From NCBI GenBank assembly GCA_036562755.1, contig DATCJN010000059.1:1-30116 (forward strand): a stretch of 30,116 nt of DNA. The letters are read 5' to 3'. Of this stretch, positions 1 through 7,628 are shown piece by piece; the stretch's first letter is position 1, and every line of letters starts with the position of its first letter. The stretch is from DUVY01 sp036562755. GTDB taxonomy: Bacteria; Bacillota; Clostridia; Christensenellales; DUVY01. The notes under the pieces are model-generated. The model was not told the origin of the DNA. It was given only the letters and a program-made list of their open reading frames with translations, and did no database searches. Both the position numbers and the translations under genes were made by a program.

Positions 1-1
1 G

Positions 2-142
2 GACATAGAATATTCCATATCCGAAGTGGTGTATAAAAAAGCCGACGAGTGCCTACTTAATCTATTAGAAAACATATCCTTAGAAGACATAGTCATCCAT
101 TACCGAAAAATCAACACCCAAAACATCACATTCAGCATCTAG
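2..142 (+). CDS. C-terminal fragment of an unidentified protein (truncated by the window edge)
   Basis: An open frame enters from the left edge and runs 46 codons to a TAG at 140-142. It begins DIEYSISEVVYKKADEC and ends near HYRKINTQNITFSI. The stop overlaps the first base of a strong terminator stem, which supports this as a real gene end. The fragment looks like a helix followed by a short strand and has no diagnostic motif. A loose resemblance to the end of a periplasmic-binding-fold (LacI-like) domain is too weak to name. Family and function are unknown because most of the gene lies outside the window. Confidence 0.55.
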   Translation, partial: DIEYSISEVVYKKADECLLNLLENISLEDIVIHYRKINTQNITFSI

Positions 143-170
143 CGCCTAAAAAATAGGCGCATTTTTTTAT
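142..170 (+). terminator. Rho-independent terminator of the left-edge gene
   Basis: Perfect 7-bp stem GCGCCTA / TAGGCGC (142-148 and 154-160) with a five-A loop, followed by A and seven Ts. It overlaps the stop codon of the partial gene and separates it from cysK. Confidence 0.9.
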
Positions 171-179
171 CAAAAAAGA

Positions 180-247
180 TGTCAAAAATGCTTGACAAGG
201 AATATATTTATAGTATAGTATTAATTCATACTATTCATATAGGAATA
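180..247 (+). promoter_or_regulatory. cysK promoter with nested inverted repeats (candidate operator)
   Basis: A consensus -35 TTGACA (192-197) lies 16 nt upstream of TATAGT (214-219). Three inverted repeats overlap or follow it. The first is TGTCAA-N6-TTGACA (180-197), ending in the -35. The second is ATAGTAT-TAATTC-ATACTAT (215-234), covering the -10 and start region. The third is TATTC-ATATAG-GAATA (232-247). Sulfur-assimilation genes in Bacillota are often controlled by Rrf2/CymR-type repressors that bind AT-rich dyads at such positions. No regulator gene is nearby, so the regulator identity is inference. Confidence 0.6.
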
Positions 248-274
248 ATGTATATTAAAAATGGAGATGAAATT

Positions 275-1201
275 ATGAAAATAGCAAAATCTTTAACAGA
301 CCTTATAGGCAACACGCCTTTGTTAGAATTGACCAACTACAACAAAGTACACAACTTAAAGGCCAAAATAGTAGCCAAACTGGAATACTTTAACCCCGGC
401 GGCAGCGTAAAAGACCGCATAGGTTATTCGATGTTAGTCGATGCCGAAAGAAGAGGGCTTATCAACAAAGATACTCATATTATTGAACCCACCAGCGGTA
501 ACACGGGTATAGCGCTCGCTTGGGTTAGCGCTTCAAAGGGCTACAAACTTACGCTGACAATGCCCGAAACCATGAGCGTAGAAAGACGCAATTTATTAAA
601 AGCGTTGGGCGCCAATATTGTATTGACCGAAGGCAGCTTAGGCATGAGAGGAGCTATCCAAAAAGCGCTTGAGCTGGCAGCGCAAGATCCCAACTCTTTT
701 ATACCTCAACAGTTTGAAAACCCCGCCAACCCTCAAATTCATATTGAGACCACGGCTCAAGAAATAATGAGAGACACCGAGGGCAAGCTTGATATATTCG
801 TAGCAGGCGTCGGAACAGGCGGAACCATAAGCGGCGTAGGCAAGGTTTTGAAAAACCATAACAAAAATATTCGCGTAGTGGCGGTAGAGCCTCAAAGCTC
901 GCCCGTATTATCAGGCGGCTCTCCCGGCCCTCACAAGATACAGGGCATAGGCGCAGGATTTGTGCCCAAGACTTATTCGCCCGAAGTGGTCGATGAAATC
1001 ATACAAGTTGCGGACGCGGACGCTTTTGCGACTTCCAAAGACGTGGCAAAAGCCGAAGGTTTGCTGGTAGGCATTTCCTCGGGCGCTGCGTTATGGGCGG
1101 CTACGCAATTAGCCAAAAAGCCTGAAAACGAAGGCAAGACAATAGTAGTAGTTCTTCCCGATACCGGCGAAAGATATTTGTCCACGCCTTTGTTTAGCTA
1201 A
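275..1201 (+). CDS. cysK: Cysteine synthase A (O-acetylserine sulfhydrylase)
   Basis: PLP enzyme joining O-acetylserine and sulfide to make L-cysteine in the cytoplasm. The 308-residue product has the full family length. It shows NPGGSVKDR with the Schiff-base lysine K46, the substrate loop PTSGNTG, the phosphate-binding GVGTGGT, and the late GISSGAA segment. I chose ATG 275 because GGAG at 263-266 sits 8 nt upstream and family proteins start just before the SLTDLIGNTPLL segment. The same frame is open back to 179, but that stretch covers the promoter. metY follows 68 bp downstream, so the two genes form a sulfide-assimilation pair. Expression is probably set by the dyad-rich promoter just upstream. 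Confidence 0.95.
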   Translation: MKIAKSLTDLIGNTPLLELTNYNKVHNLKAKIVAKLEYFNPGGSVKDRIGYSMLVDAERRGLINKDTHIIEPTSGNTGIALAWVSASKGYKLTLTMPETMSVERRNLLKALGANIVLTEGSLGMRGAIQKALELAAQDPNSFIPQQFENPANPQIHIETTAQEIMRDTEGKLDIFVAGVGTGGTISGVGKVLKNHNKNIRVVAVEPQSSPVLSGGSPGPHKIQGIGAGFVPKTYSPEVVDEIIQVADADAFATSKDVAKAEGLLVGISSGAALWAATQLAKKPENEGKTIVVVLPDTGERYLSTPLFS

Positions 1202-1269
1202 AGCAAAAAAATATTTTTAATCTTAAGTCATATTAAGGTATAATAAAATAAATTATTTAGGAGATAGTT

Positions 1270-2547
1270 ATGAAGGAATTAGGATTCAACACTAAGTCCC
1301 TCCACGCGGGGCACAAAATCGACGAGACAGGCGCGCGCGCCGTTCCAATTTTCCAGACGACGTCTTACGTCTTCAAAAACTCGGATCATGCGGCGGCGTT
1401 GTTCAGCCTTAGCGAAAGCGGCTATATTTACTCCCGCATCAATAACCCTACGGTAGCCGTTTTGGAAGAGAGAATAGCGGCGCTCGAAGGCGGCGTAGGC
1501 GCAGTCGCCACATCCAGCGGTATGGCCGCAATTTTATACGCAATCCTTAATATCGCAAGCGTAGGCGACGAGATTATTTCGGTCAGCACGCTATACGGCG
1601 GAACTTACACCTTATTCCACGACCGCTTTTATTCTCAATACGGCATTAAGGTGCACCTAATCGACCCCGAAGACTTCGAAGGTATCGAAAAGGCCATCAA
1701 TCCCAAGACCAAAGCTATATACTTTGAGACAATAGGCAATCCCGGCATTAATATTCCCGACGTAGAAAGATTGGCAGATATCGCAAAACGCCATAAGGTA
1801 GCCTTGATAGTGGATAACACTTTCGGCACTCCTTACTTGTTTGACGCTAAAAAATGGGGCGTCAATATCGTAGTCCACTCTTTAACCAAATACCTTGGCG
1901 GACACGGCAACAGCATCGGCGGCGTCGTAGTGGATTTAGGCAACTTTGATTGGCGCGCAAGCGGAAGATATCCTCAGTTTACCGAACCCGATGTTACATA
2001 CCATAACCTCGTTTACGCCGATTTGCCCGGAGCGTATATTATCAAGCTAAGAGTTCAATTGTTAAGAGATACCGGCGCGTGCATTAGCCCCTTTAACGCG
2101 TTCTTGATTTTGCAGGGCATTGAAACTCTGTCTTTAAGAGTCGAAAGACATTCAAGCAACGCTTTGGCTATAGCAAAATACCTAAAGAGCCATCCTCAAG
2201 TAGAATGGGTTAACTATCCCGGACTTGAAGGCGACAAATATTACGAACGCAAGCAAAAATATCTGCCCAAAGGCGCAGGCGGAATCTTTACCTTCGGCAT
2301 AAAAGGCGGAGTTCAGGCTGGCAAGAAGTTTATAGACGGGCTGAAGCTGTTCTCGCTGCTGGCTAACGTGGCGGACGCACGCTCATTGGTAATACATCCC
2401 GCTTCCACAACACACTCGCAATTATTAGACGAGGACCTCAAAAAAGCCGCCGTTCAGCCCGAACTTATTAGATTGTCCATAGGTCTGGAAGACGTAGAAG
2501 ACCTAATAGAAGATCTGGAACGTGGCTTTAAAGCGGCAAGAGAGTAA
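1270..2547 (+). CDS. metY: O-acetylhomoserine sulfhydrylase (homocysteine synthase)
   Basis: Cys/Met-metabolism PLP enzyme, 425 residues, the normal length for O-acetylhomoserine (thiol)-lyase and longer than typical cystathionine gamma-synthase or lyase (about 380). The PLP lysine is K207 in HSLTKYLGGHG. TSSGMAAI, the YSRINNP segment and the C-terminal SLVIHPASTTH block are also present. It would incorporate sulfide into O-acetylhomoserine to give homocysteine. AGGAG lies about 8 nt before the ATG, and a TATAAT at 1239-1244 suggests it may have its own promoter in addition to read-through from cysK. Substrate preference among fold-type I relatives is assigned from length and motif pattern only. 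A strong terminator follows. Confidence 0.9.
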   Translation: MKELGFNTKSLHAGHKIDETGARAVPIFQTTSYVFKNSDHAAALFSLSESGYIYSRINNPTVAVLEERIAALEGGVGAVATSSGMAAILYAILNIASVGDEIISVSTLYGGTYTLFHDRFYSQYGIKVHLIDPEDFEGIEKAINPKTKAIYFETIGNPGINIPDVERLADIAKRHKVALIVDNTFGTPYLFDAKKWGVNIVVHSLTKYLGGHGNSIGGVVVDLGNFDWRASGRYPQFTEPDVTYHNLVYADLPGAYIIKLRVQLLRDTGACISPFNAFLILQGIETLSLRVERHSSNALAIAKYLKSHPQVEWVNYPGLEGDKYYERKQKYLPKGAGGIFTFGIKGGVQAGKKFIDGLKLFSLLANVADARSLVIHPASTTHSQLLDEDLKKAAVQPELIRLSIGLEDVEDLIEDLERGFKAARE

Positions 2548-2558
2548 AGAGATTTTAT

Positions 2559-2592
2559 TAAAAAAGGAAGGCTAAACAGCCTTCCTTTTTTA
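2559..2592 (+). terminator. Rho-independent terminator after metY
   Basis: Perfect 8-bp stem GGAAGGCT / AGCCTTCC (2566-2573 and 2578-2585) with an AAAC loop. It is flanked by an A-run upstream and a T-run downstream, so it could act in both directions. Confidence 0.95.
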
Positions 2593-2639
2593 TTCTGCCC
2601 TTTAGCATAGTAAGGCGGGGATTTACATAACATAGAATT

Positions 2640-4337
2640 ATGAACTCGCCTAAGAAATCCGAGCAGGTTGTTATAAAAACTGCTCCCAGCATAAATAAAG
2701 CAGATTTTGAGGCCGCCGAGGCGGTATTGCCCAGAACCCAAGCGCAAACTTATTCAAAATCACATACCTTTGTTTACGGCGCTATGGTTTTGGGCGTTTG
2801 TTCTTTTTTGGCTAAGTTAATGGGCGCGATTTTTAGAATTCCATTAACGCATATTTTAGGCGCGGAAGGCGTGGGCTTATACCAAATGGTTTTTCCGCTC
2901 TACGCGCTTTTATTGACCATTTCGTCTGGCGGTTTGCCCTCGGCGCTTTCCAAAATAATAGCCGAATTTACCGCCAAAGGCCAAAAAGATATGGCGCGCA
3001 AAGCGCTAGCCACCGCGCTTATTACTTTAACCGCTTTTGGCGCTGTCTGCGCCCTTATAATTTTGGCGTTGCATAGAGTAATAGCCGCCGCACAAGGCAA
3101 CGAGGACGCGGCGTTAAGCTATATAGCGATAGCTCCCAGCATAGTTTTGGTGGCGGTTATTTCGGCGTTTAGGGGATATTTCCAGGGCAAACAAAATATG
3201 TTCCCCAGCGCCCTTTCTCAAATAATAGAGCAGTTTGTCAAAATGGCGGCAGGCTTAAGCCTAGCCTTTGTTCTAAAAGGTTACGGCTTGACTATGGGCG
3301 TCTTTGGCGCAATAATGGGCGTTACCTTATCCGAACTTGCCGCTATGCTAGTAATCATATGGCAATACTATAAGGACAAAGACCGCCTGAAATTAATTTA
3401 TCCAAAAGGCGAGTTAAAGAAATATGTTAAATTGATTTACGCCATATCCATTCCGATGACCATAAGCTCCATAATAATGCCCATTACCCAATTAATTGAC
3501 AGCGTCTTGGTTATAAATATCCTCTCCAAAACGTTCAGCGCGGGAGTTTCTACCGCGCTATACGGATTGTTTTCGGGCGCGGTAAGCTCGCTTGTAAATA
3601 TGCCCGTAGTCTTGCTGATTTCTATCTCAATAGCCTTAATACCTTCCATTGTTGCGTCAAAAGCTAAAGGGCATATAGGCTCGGTTGAGGCCAAGTCTTC
3701 GCTTGCGCTAAAACTTACCATATTATTTTCATTGCCGTGTTTTGCGGGACTGTTGATTTACGCTCGTCCCATAATAGACTTTTTATACGGAGGCGGATTA
3801 AAGGTAGGCGAAGTAAACGAACCGTTAATCGCCACAAGGCTTTTGTCTATATATTCGATTTCGGTAGTCTTTGTAAGTATTTTGAGCGTAACCTCGTCGA
3901 TTTTGCAGTCTTTAGGCTATAACTTCGCGCCCGTAAAAAACCTTTTAATCGGCGCGGCGATAAAGATAATATTAAATCTAATACTGCTAAATTTCATAGG
4001 AATATACGGCGCGCCCGTCTCCAGTCTGGTTTGTTACGCAGTCGCCATGACGCTCAACCTGATATCCCTAAAAAAGCGGGTTAAAGTGAAAATAGAAATA
4101 ATAAATTTTATCCTAAAGCCGATAATCGCAGCCGGATTTATGGGCTTGTGCGCCTATTATTCGTATAAGCTGTTTTGCTACGCGTTTGATTATAGGTTGG
4201 CTTTATTGTTAGGCATAGCCTTGAGCGCGGCGGTATTTTTGGGGCTTTGCCTTGTGATGAACATTTTAACCGAGCAAGAAATCGCCGATATTCCTATATT
4301 AAAGAAATTGATAAAAAAAGAAGCCGTATCAAAATAA
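2640..4337 (+). CDS. SpoVB/MurJ-like polysaccharide or lipid-linked precursor flippase (MOP superfamily)
   Basis: Polytopic membrane protein of 565 residues, mostly hydrophobic helices. The region FLAKLMGAIFRIPLTHILGAEGVGLYQMVFPLYALLLTISSGGLPSALSK matches the signature N-terminal half of the SpoVB/YtgP branch of the MVF/MATE-like exporters, which move lipid-linked cell-wall or polysaccharide precursors across the membrane. The transported lipid cannot be read from sequence, and SpoVB and the vegetative MurJ-like YtgP look alike. The first helix starts only near residue 45, so there is a polar N-terminal extension. The ATG at 2640 has no clear Shine-Dalgarno. A TTG at 2727 with GAGGCGG just upstream is an alternative start that would give about 536 residues. 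It sits alone between two terminators. Confidence 0.85.
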   Translation: MNSPKKSEQVVIKTAPSINKADFEAAEAVLPRTQAQTYSKSHTFVYGAMVLGVCSFLAKLMGAIFRIPLTHILGAEGVGLYQMVFPLYALLLTISSGGLPSALSKIIAEFTAKGQKDMARKALATALITLTAFGAVCALIILALHRVIAAAQGNEDAALSYIAIAPSIVLVAVISAFRGYFQGKQNMFPSALSQIIEQFVKMAAGLSLAFVLKGYGLTMGVFGAIMGVTLSELAAMLVIIWQYYKDKDRLKLIYPKGELKKYVKLIYAISIPMTISSIIMPITQLIDSVLVINILSKTFSAGVSTALYGLFSGAVSSLVNMPVVLLISISIALIPSIVASKAKGHIGSVEAKSSLALKLTILFSLPCFAGLLIYARPIIDFLYGGGLKVGEVNEPLIATRLLSIYSISVVFVSILSVTSSILQSLGYNFAPVKNLLIGAAIKIILNLILLNFIGIYGAPVSSLVCYAVAMTLNLISLKKRVKVKIEIINFILKPIIAAGFMGLCAYYSYKLFCYAFDYRLALLLGIALSAAVFLGLCLVMNILTEQEIADIPILKKLIKKEAVSK

Positions 4338-4364
4338 AATCCGCTGCAGAGAGCGGGTTTTTTG
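4336..4364 (+). terminator. Rho-independent terminator after the flippase gene
   Basis: CCGCT / AGCGG stem (4341-4345 and 4352-4356), extendable through A-rich / T-rich flanks with one G-T pair, followed by a run of six Ts. Confidence 0.8.
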
Positions 4365-4388
4365 TTTTATAGGGCTGGTAAAATTTGT

Positions 4389-4394
4389 TATAAT
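4389..4394 (+). promoter_or_regulatory. -10 element of the mazG-dus operon
   Basis: A consensus TATAAT lies 35 nt upstream of the mazG start, in the short gap after the previous terminator. No convincing -35 is visible at 16-18 nt. Confidence 0.5.
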
Positions 4395-4429
4395 TTCGAT
4401 ATAAAACCAAATAAAGAAGGAAGAAAGCT

Positions 4430-5233
4430 TTGACTAAGGAAGTTTTAAAAAACAAGCAAGAATATAGTTTTGAAGACCTAATTGATATAATGAAAATCTT
4501 AATGGGGCCCGACGGCTGTCCTTGGGATAAGGCCCAAACCCACCAGAGCATAAGAATGAACGCCATAGAAGAAGCCTACGAAGTGGTGGACGCCATCGAC
4601 CAAAACGACAAGAAAAAAATGGTGGAAGAATTGGGCGATTTGTTATTGCAGTCAATCTTTCACTGCATGATTGCAGAGCGCGACTCCGAATTTACCCTAA
4701 AAGAAGTAATAGACGCGCTGTGTAAAAAATTAATATTTAGACATCAGCATGTCTTCGGCGAAGTAAAGGCGCAAAATGCCGCCGAAGCTCTGTCCACCTG
4801 GAACAGCGCCAAAGCGGAGGAAAAGCATTTAAAGACAGTGACCCAGGATATGAAAGAGCTGCCCAAACATTTTCCCGAACTGTTGAGAGCCCAAAAAGTT
4901 CAAAAGAAGGCGGCATCGGTTGGATTTGATTTCGAAACCATAGAACATTCTATGCAAAAAACGGACGAAGAAATAGCCGAATTAAAAGCCGAGCTTAAGA
5001 GCGGCAATATAGAAAAAGCCAAAAAAGAGCTGGGCGACTGCCTGTTTTCTTTGGTTAATATGGCTAGAATGCTAAAAGCTGACGCCGAACTATGTTTAAA
5101 AGCCACTACAGATAAATTTATTAACAGATTTGAACAAATCGAAAACGCCGTTATCAAAAGCGGCAAGCCTTTTAGCCAATACACCCTGGAAGAATTGGAC
5201 AAAATATACGATCAAGCAAAAGAGCGAGAATGA
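4430..5233 (+). CDS. mazG: MazG nucleoside triphosphate pyrophosphohydrolase
   Basis: Cytoplasmic house-cleaning enzyme that hydrolyses NTPs/dNTPs to monophosphate and pyrophosphate. Its 267 residues hold two tandem all-alpha MazG domains. The first has CPWDKAQTH then EEAYEV (E47, E48, E51) and EELGD (66-70), the Mg-binding acidic set. The second has DEEIAE (E180, E181, E184) and KKELGD (about 198-203). The start is a TTG preceded by AAGGAAG, and no better ATG exists before the conserved PDGCPWD segment. Its stop overlaps the next gene as ATGA, indicating translational coupling with dus. Confidence 0.92.
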   Translation: MTKEVLKNKQEYSFEDLIDIMKILMGPDGCPWDKAQTHQSIRMNAIEEAYEVVDAIDQNDKKKMVEELGDLLLQSIFHCMIAERDSEFTLKEVIDALCKKLIFRHQHVFGEVKAQNAAEALSTWNSAKAEEKHLKTVTQDMKELPKHFPELLRAQKVQKKAASVGFDFETIEHSMQKTDEEIAELKAELKSGNIEKAKKELGDCLFSLVNMARMLKADAELCLKATTDKFINRFEQIENAVIKSGKPFSQYTLEELDKIYDQAKERE

Positions 5234-6192
5234 GAATAGGCAAAATTGAGTTAGCGGAAGGCGCCATATTGGCGCCCATGGCAGGCTTTACCGAGCCCGG
5301 CTTTAGAGCGGTTTGCGCGGCAAGCGGCGCAGTTTTGACGGTTACCGAAATGGTAAGCGCCAAAGGCCTGTTTTATAACGGCGAAAAGACGATAGAATTA
5401 TTGCATACTTCAGATTATGAAAAAATACGAGCAGTTCAAATTTTCGGCTCTGAACCCGAAATTATGGCGGCCGCCGTCCAAAGCCCGTATTTGCGAAAAT
5501 TTGATATTATAGACATCAATATGGGCTGTCCCGTAAACAAAGTAGTAAAAAACGGCGAGGGCAGCGCGCTGATGAAAAATTTGCCGCTGGCGTCCAAAAT
5601 CATTACCGCGGTAAAAAAGGCGGCGGGAGATAGGCCCGTAACCGTAAAATTTAGGCTAGGCTTTGACGAGAATCACAAAAACTATATAGAATTTGGCAAG
5701 ATGTGCCAAGACAGCGGAGCGGACGCCATAGCCTTGCACGCCCGAACACGAGCTCAGTTATACGGCGGTCAAGCCGATATAGAGGCGTGGGGCAAGCTAA
5801 AAGACGCCGTAAGTATTCCCGTAATAGCTAACGGCGATATTAAAGACAAGCAGTCTTACGAGCTAGCACTAAAAATTGCCGACGGAGTTATGATAGGCCG
5901 CGCGGCGCTGGGACATCCCCAAATATTTTCCGAAATCTTAGGCAAGAGTTGTTCTTTGAGCCCTATCCAAGCTGTAAGAATGCATTTAAACGAACTATTA
6001 AAATATTTTGAGCCTGAAGAAACGGCAATCAATTTTAGAAAACACGCTCACCATTACCTAAAAGGCATTCCAAATTCAAGAGAGATAAAAAACAAAATTA
6101 ATCAGATTACCGATATAGACGAATTAACAGCGCTGCTGGAGAGCGCCTTAAATAATCTTTCACAGGGAAATTGCGGCGATAATATAATTTAA
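5230..6192 (+). CDS. dus: tRNA-dihydrouridine synthase (DusB/nifR3-type)
   Basis: FMN enzyme reducing uridines in the tRNA D-loop, 320 residues, TIM barrel plus a C-terminal helical domain. Visible motifs: APMAGFTEPGFR at the N-terminus, DINMGCPVNKV with the catalytic cysteine C100, HARTRAQLYGG for FMN/RNA binding, IPVIANGDI, and GVMIGRAALGHP for the flavin phosphate. It overlaps mazG by four bases. Which D-loop position it modifies cannot be assigned from sequence. The nearest architecture is the Gram-positive DusB-like group. Confidence 0.93.
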   Translation: MRIGKIELAEGAILAPMAGFTEPGFRAVCAASGAVLTVTEMVSAKGLFYNGEKTIELLHTSDYEKIRAVQIFGSEPEIMAAAVQSPYLRKFDIIDINMGCPVNKVVKNGEGSALMKNLPLASKIITAVKKAAGDRPVTVKFRLGFDENHKNYIEFGKMCQDSGADAIALHARTRAQLYGGQADIEAWGKLKDAVSIPVIANGDIKDKQSYELALKIADGVMIGRAALGHPQIFSEILGKSCSLSPIQAVRMHLNELLKYFEPEETAINFRKHAHHYLKGIPNSREIKNKINQITDIDELTALLESALNNLSQGNCGDNII

Positions 6193-6196
6193 TATA

Positions 6197-6877
6197 ATGA
6201 AAATCGCCGTTATCAACTCCACTACCGTCAAAGATTTTGCCCTGTCCCAATTACAACAAGTCAGCGATGTCGACGTAATTATTTTTGCTTTCGGCGTAAC
6301 GGGCGACGTAGATTTAGCCCAAGAATTAAGCGGCGAGTCTAAAACTTACGCCGAGTTGGTCTTGCTTTCCATTACAAAAAACTGCATAGTAATAGCCGGC
6401 ATGGACACCAATTTTTTGGGAGTCAAACACAAATCTACAATTATTATAGAAGAGGGGCATATTTTAGACATTCATGATATGGTGCATATCTTCGACCATA
6501 AATACGAAAAAGGCAAAGGCTTTAAGATATACGACACCAAAAAAGGCAAGATAGGGCTTCTCATCCATAACGACATTTTATTCCCGGAAAGTTCAAGGCT
6601 TTTGGCGGTGTGCGATTGCGATATTTTAATAACCCTTATCGACTACGGCTTGCCTAAGGATTCTATGGTTATGGCGCGCTCGGCGTCGCTGTCCAACGGG
6701 ATTTTTAACGTCTGTTCGGAGCCTGCCGTTAGCTACTTATGCGATCAAAACGGCGCCGTAAAGTTTTATTCAAAGAAGAACTTTTTTGAGATGAACTTTG
6801 AGATAAAAAAAGACAAGTCCATGCTAAAATCCCGCCAAAAAGAAAAATATAAAGAAATATTTTCTAATTTCTTATAA
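6197..6877 (+). CDS. Nitrilase-fold (carbon-nitrogen hydrolase-like) protein lacking its catalytic residues
   Basis: 226 residues aligning along the nitrilase/amidase fold. The telling block is KKGKIGLLIHNDILFPESSR, where active members read GKIGLLICYDLRFPE. The nucleophilic cysteine is His124 here, while the following D126 and FPE (129-131) are kept. At the N-terminus the usual FPE-x-TG, carrying the catalytic glutamate, reads FAFGVTG, so the glutamate is absent. The middle lysine is not visible either, though its alignment is less certain. The frame is intact and in the mazG-dus operon, 4 bp after dus, so this looks like a maintained pseudoenzyme rather than a decayed gene. No clear Shine-Dalgarno precedes the ATG, which suggests coupling to dus. 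Its role is unknown. Confidence 0.7.
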   Translation: MKIAVINSTTVKDFALSQLQQVSDVDVIIFAFGVTGDVDLAQELSGESKTYAELVLLSITKNCIVIAGMDTNFLGVKHKSTIIIEEGHILDIHDMVHIFDHKYEKGKGFKIYDTKKGKIGLLIHNDILFPESSRLLAVCDCDILITLIDYGLPKDSMVMARSASLSNGIFNVCSEPAVSYLCDQNGAVKFYSKKNFFEMNFEIKKDKSMLKSRQKEKYKEIFSNFL

Positions 6878-6884
6878 TCAACCA

Positions 6885-6914
6885 TTTCACATTTTGAAAT
6901 TATGGTTATATAAT
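6885..6914 (+). promoter_or_regulatory. Possible trmL promoter
   Basis: TATAAT at 6909-6914 with TTTCAC at 6885-6890, an 18-nt spacer, just after the preceding stop codon. The -35 is a partial match. Confidence 0.4.
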
Positions 6915-6945
6915 GTTCTAAAAACACAAGGATTTCCAAGATAAA

Positions 6946-7407
6946 ATGTTTAACGTCGTATTAGTAGAGCCTGAAATTCCCCAAAACACAGGGAACATAG
7001 TCCGCACCTGCGCCGCGACAAATACCAAGCTTCATTTGGTCAGACCTTTAGGCTTTGAAATATCGGACAAATATCTAAAAAGAGCAGGGCTTGATTACTG
7101 GCCTTTTGCTGACATAAGTTATTACGATTCTTTATCAGAGCTGTTTGCCAAGCACCCTGAAGGAAAATTTTGGTATCTTAGCACTAAAGGAAAAATAAAA
7201 TATACCGATGTAAAATTCGAGGATAATTGCTTTTTGGTCTTTGGAAAAGAGACCAAGGGGTTGCCCGAAGATTTGTTGTATAGTAATTACGATCGCTGCA
7301 TAAGAATACCTATGTATAAAGATTTGCGTTCGTTAAACTTAAGCAACTCGGTAGCGATAGTTCTATACGAAGCGTTAAGACAATTCGATTTTTTTGATTT
7401 AAAATAA
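6946..7407 (+). CDS. trmL: tRNA (cytidine/uridine-34 2'-O)-methyltransferase TrmL
   Basis: SPOUT-fold methyltransferase of 153 residues, the usual single-domain TrmL/YibK length, which 2'-O-methylates the wobble base of certain leucine tRNAs. It opens with VLVEPEIPQNTGNIVRTCAAT (SPOUT motif 1), has LVFGKETKGLP (motif 2), and closes with RIPMYKDLRSLNLSNSVAIVLYEALRQ (motif 3), which together form the knotted SAM site. AAGGA lies about 13 nt upstream of the ATG, a rather long spacing. A strong terminator follows. Confidence 0.95.
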   Translation: MFNVVLVEPEIPQNTGNIVRTCAATNTKLHLVRPLGFEISDKYLKRAGLDYWPFADISYYDSLSELFAKHPEGKFWYLSTKGKIKYTDVKFEDNCFLVFGKETKGLPEDLLYSNYDRCIRIPMYKDLRSLNLSNSVAIVLYEALRQFDFFDLK

Positions 7408-7435
7408 TTTAACAAAAGATTCTTATTTAAAACAC

Positions 7436-7461
7436 GCCCGCAAAAAATGCGGGCTTTTTTA
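7436..7461 (+). terminator. Rho-independent terminator after trmL
   Basis: Perfect 7-bp stem GCCCGCA / TGCGGGC (7436-7442 and 7448-7454) with a five-A loop and six Ts. Confidence 0.95.
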
Positions 7462-7555
7462 ATCAAAGGCAAGAATATTTATACAACCAAAAAGCCAAAA
7501 ATATATACTAAGGGTCGAAAATTTATACGAAAAAGGGCATTTCAAGGCTTATTGT

Positions 7556-7585
7556 TTGACAAATTTATTAATAGCCATTTAAAAT
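7556..7585 (+). promoter_or_regulatory. Promoter of the Na/Pi-cotransporter-like gene
   Basis: TTGACA (7556-7561), 18-nt spacer, TAAAAT (7580-7585). It lies 44 nt upstream of the ATG. The rest of the 7462-7555 gap is AT-rich with nothing else recognised. Confidence 0.7.
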
Positions 7586-7628
7586 ATATACGCGGACCAA
7601 AATTTTACTTATGGAGACAATAAGTTAG

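Noticed and set aside
1202..1269. SAM or other sulfur riboswitch before metY
   Set aside because: The 68-bp gap is too short and AT-rich, with no conserved S-box core or terminator.
6183..6199. Third leaderless gene: TATAAT 8 nt before the nitrilase-like ATG
   Set aside because: The -35 is poor (TTTCAC at 19 nt) and the gene sits 4 bp after dus in an evident operon, so translational coupling is simpler.
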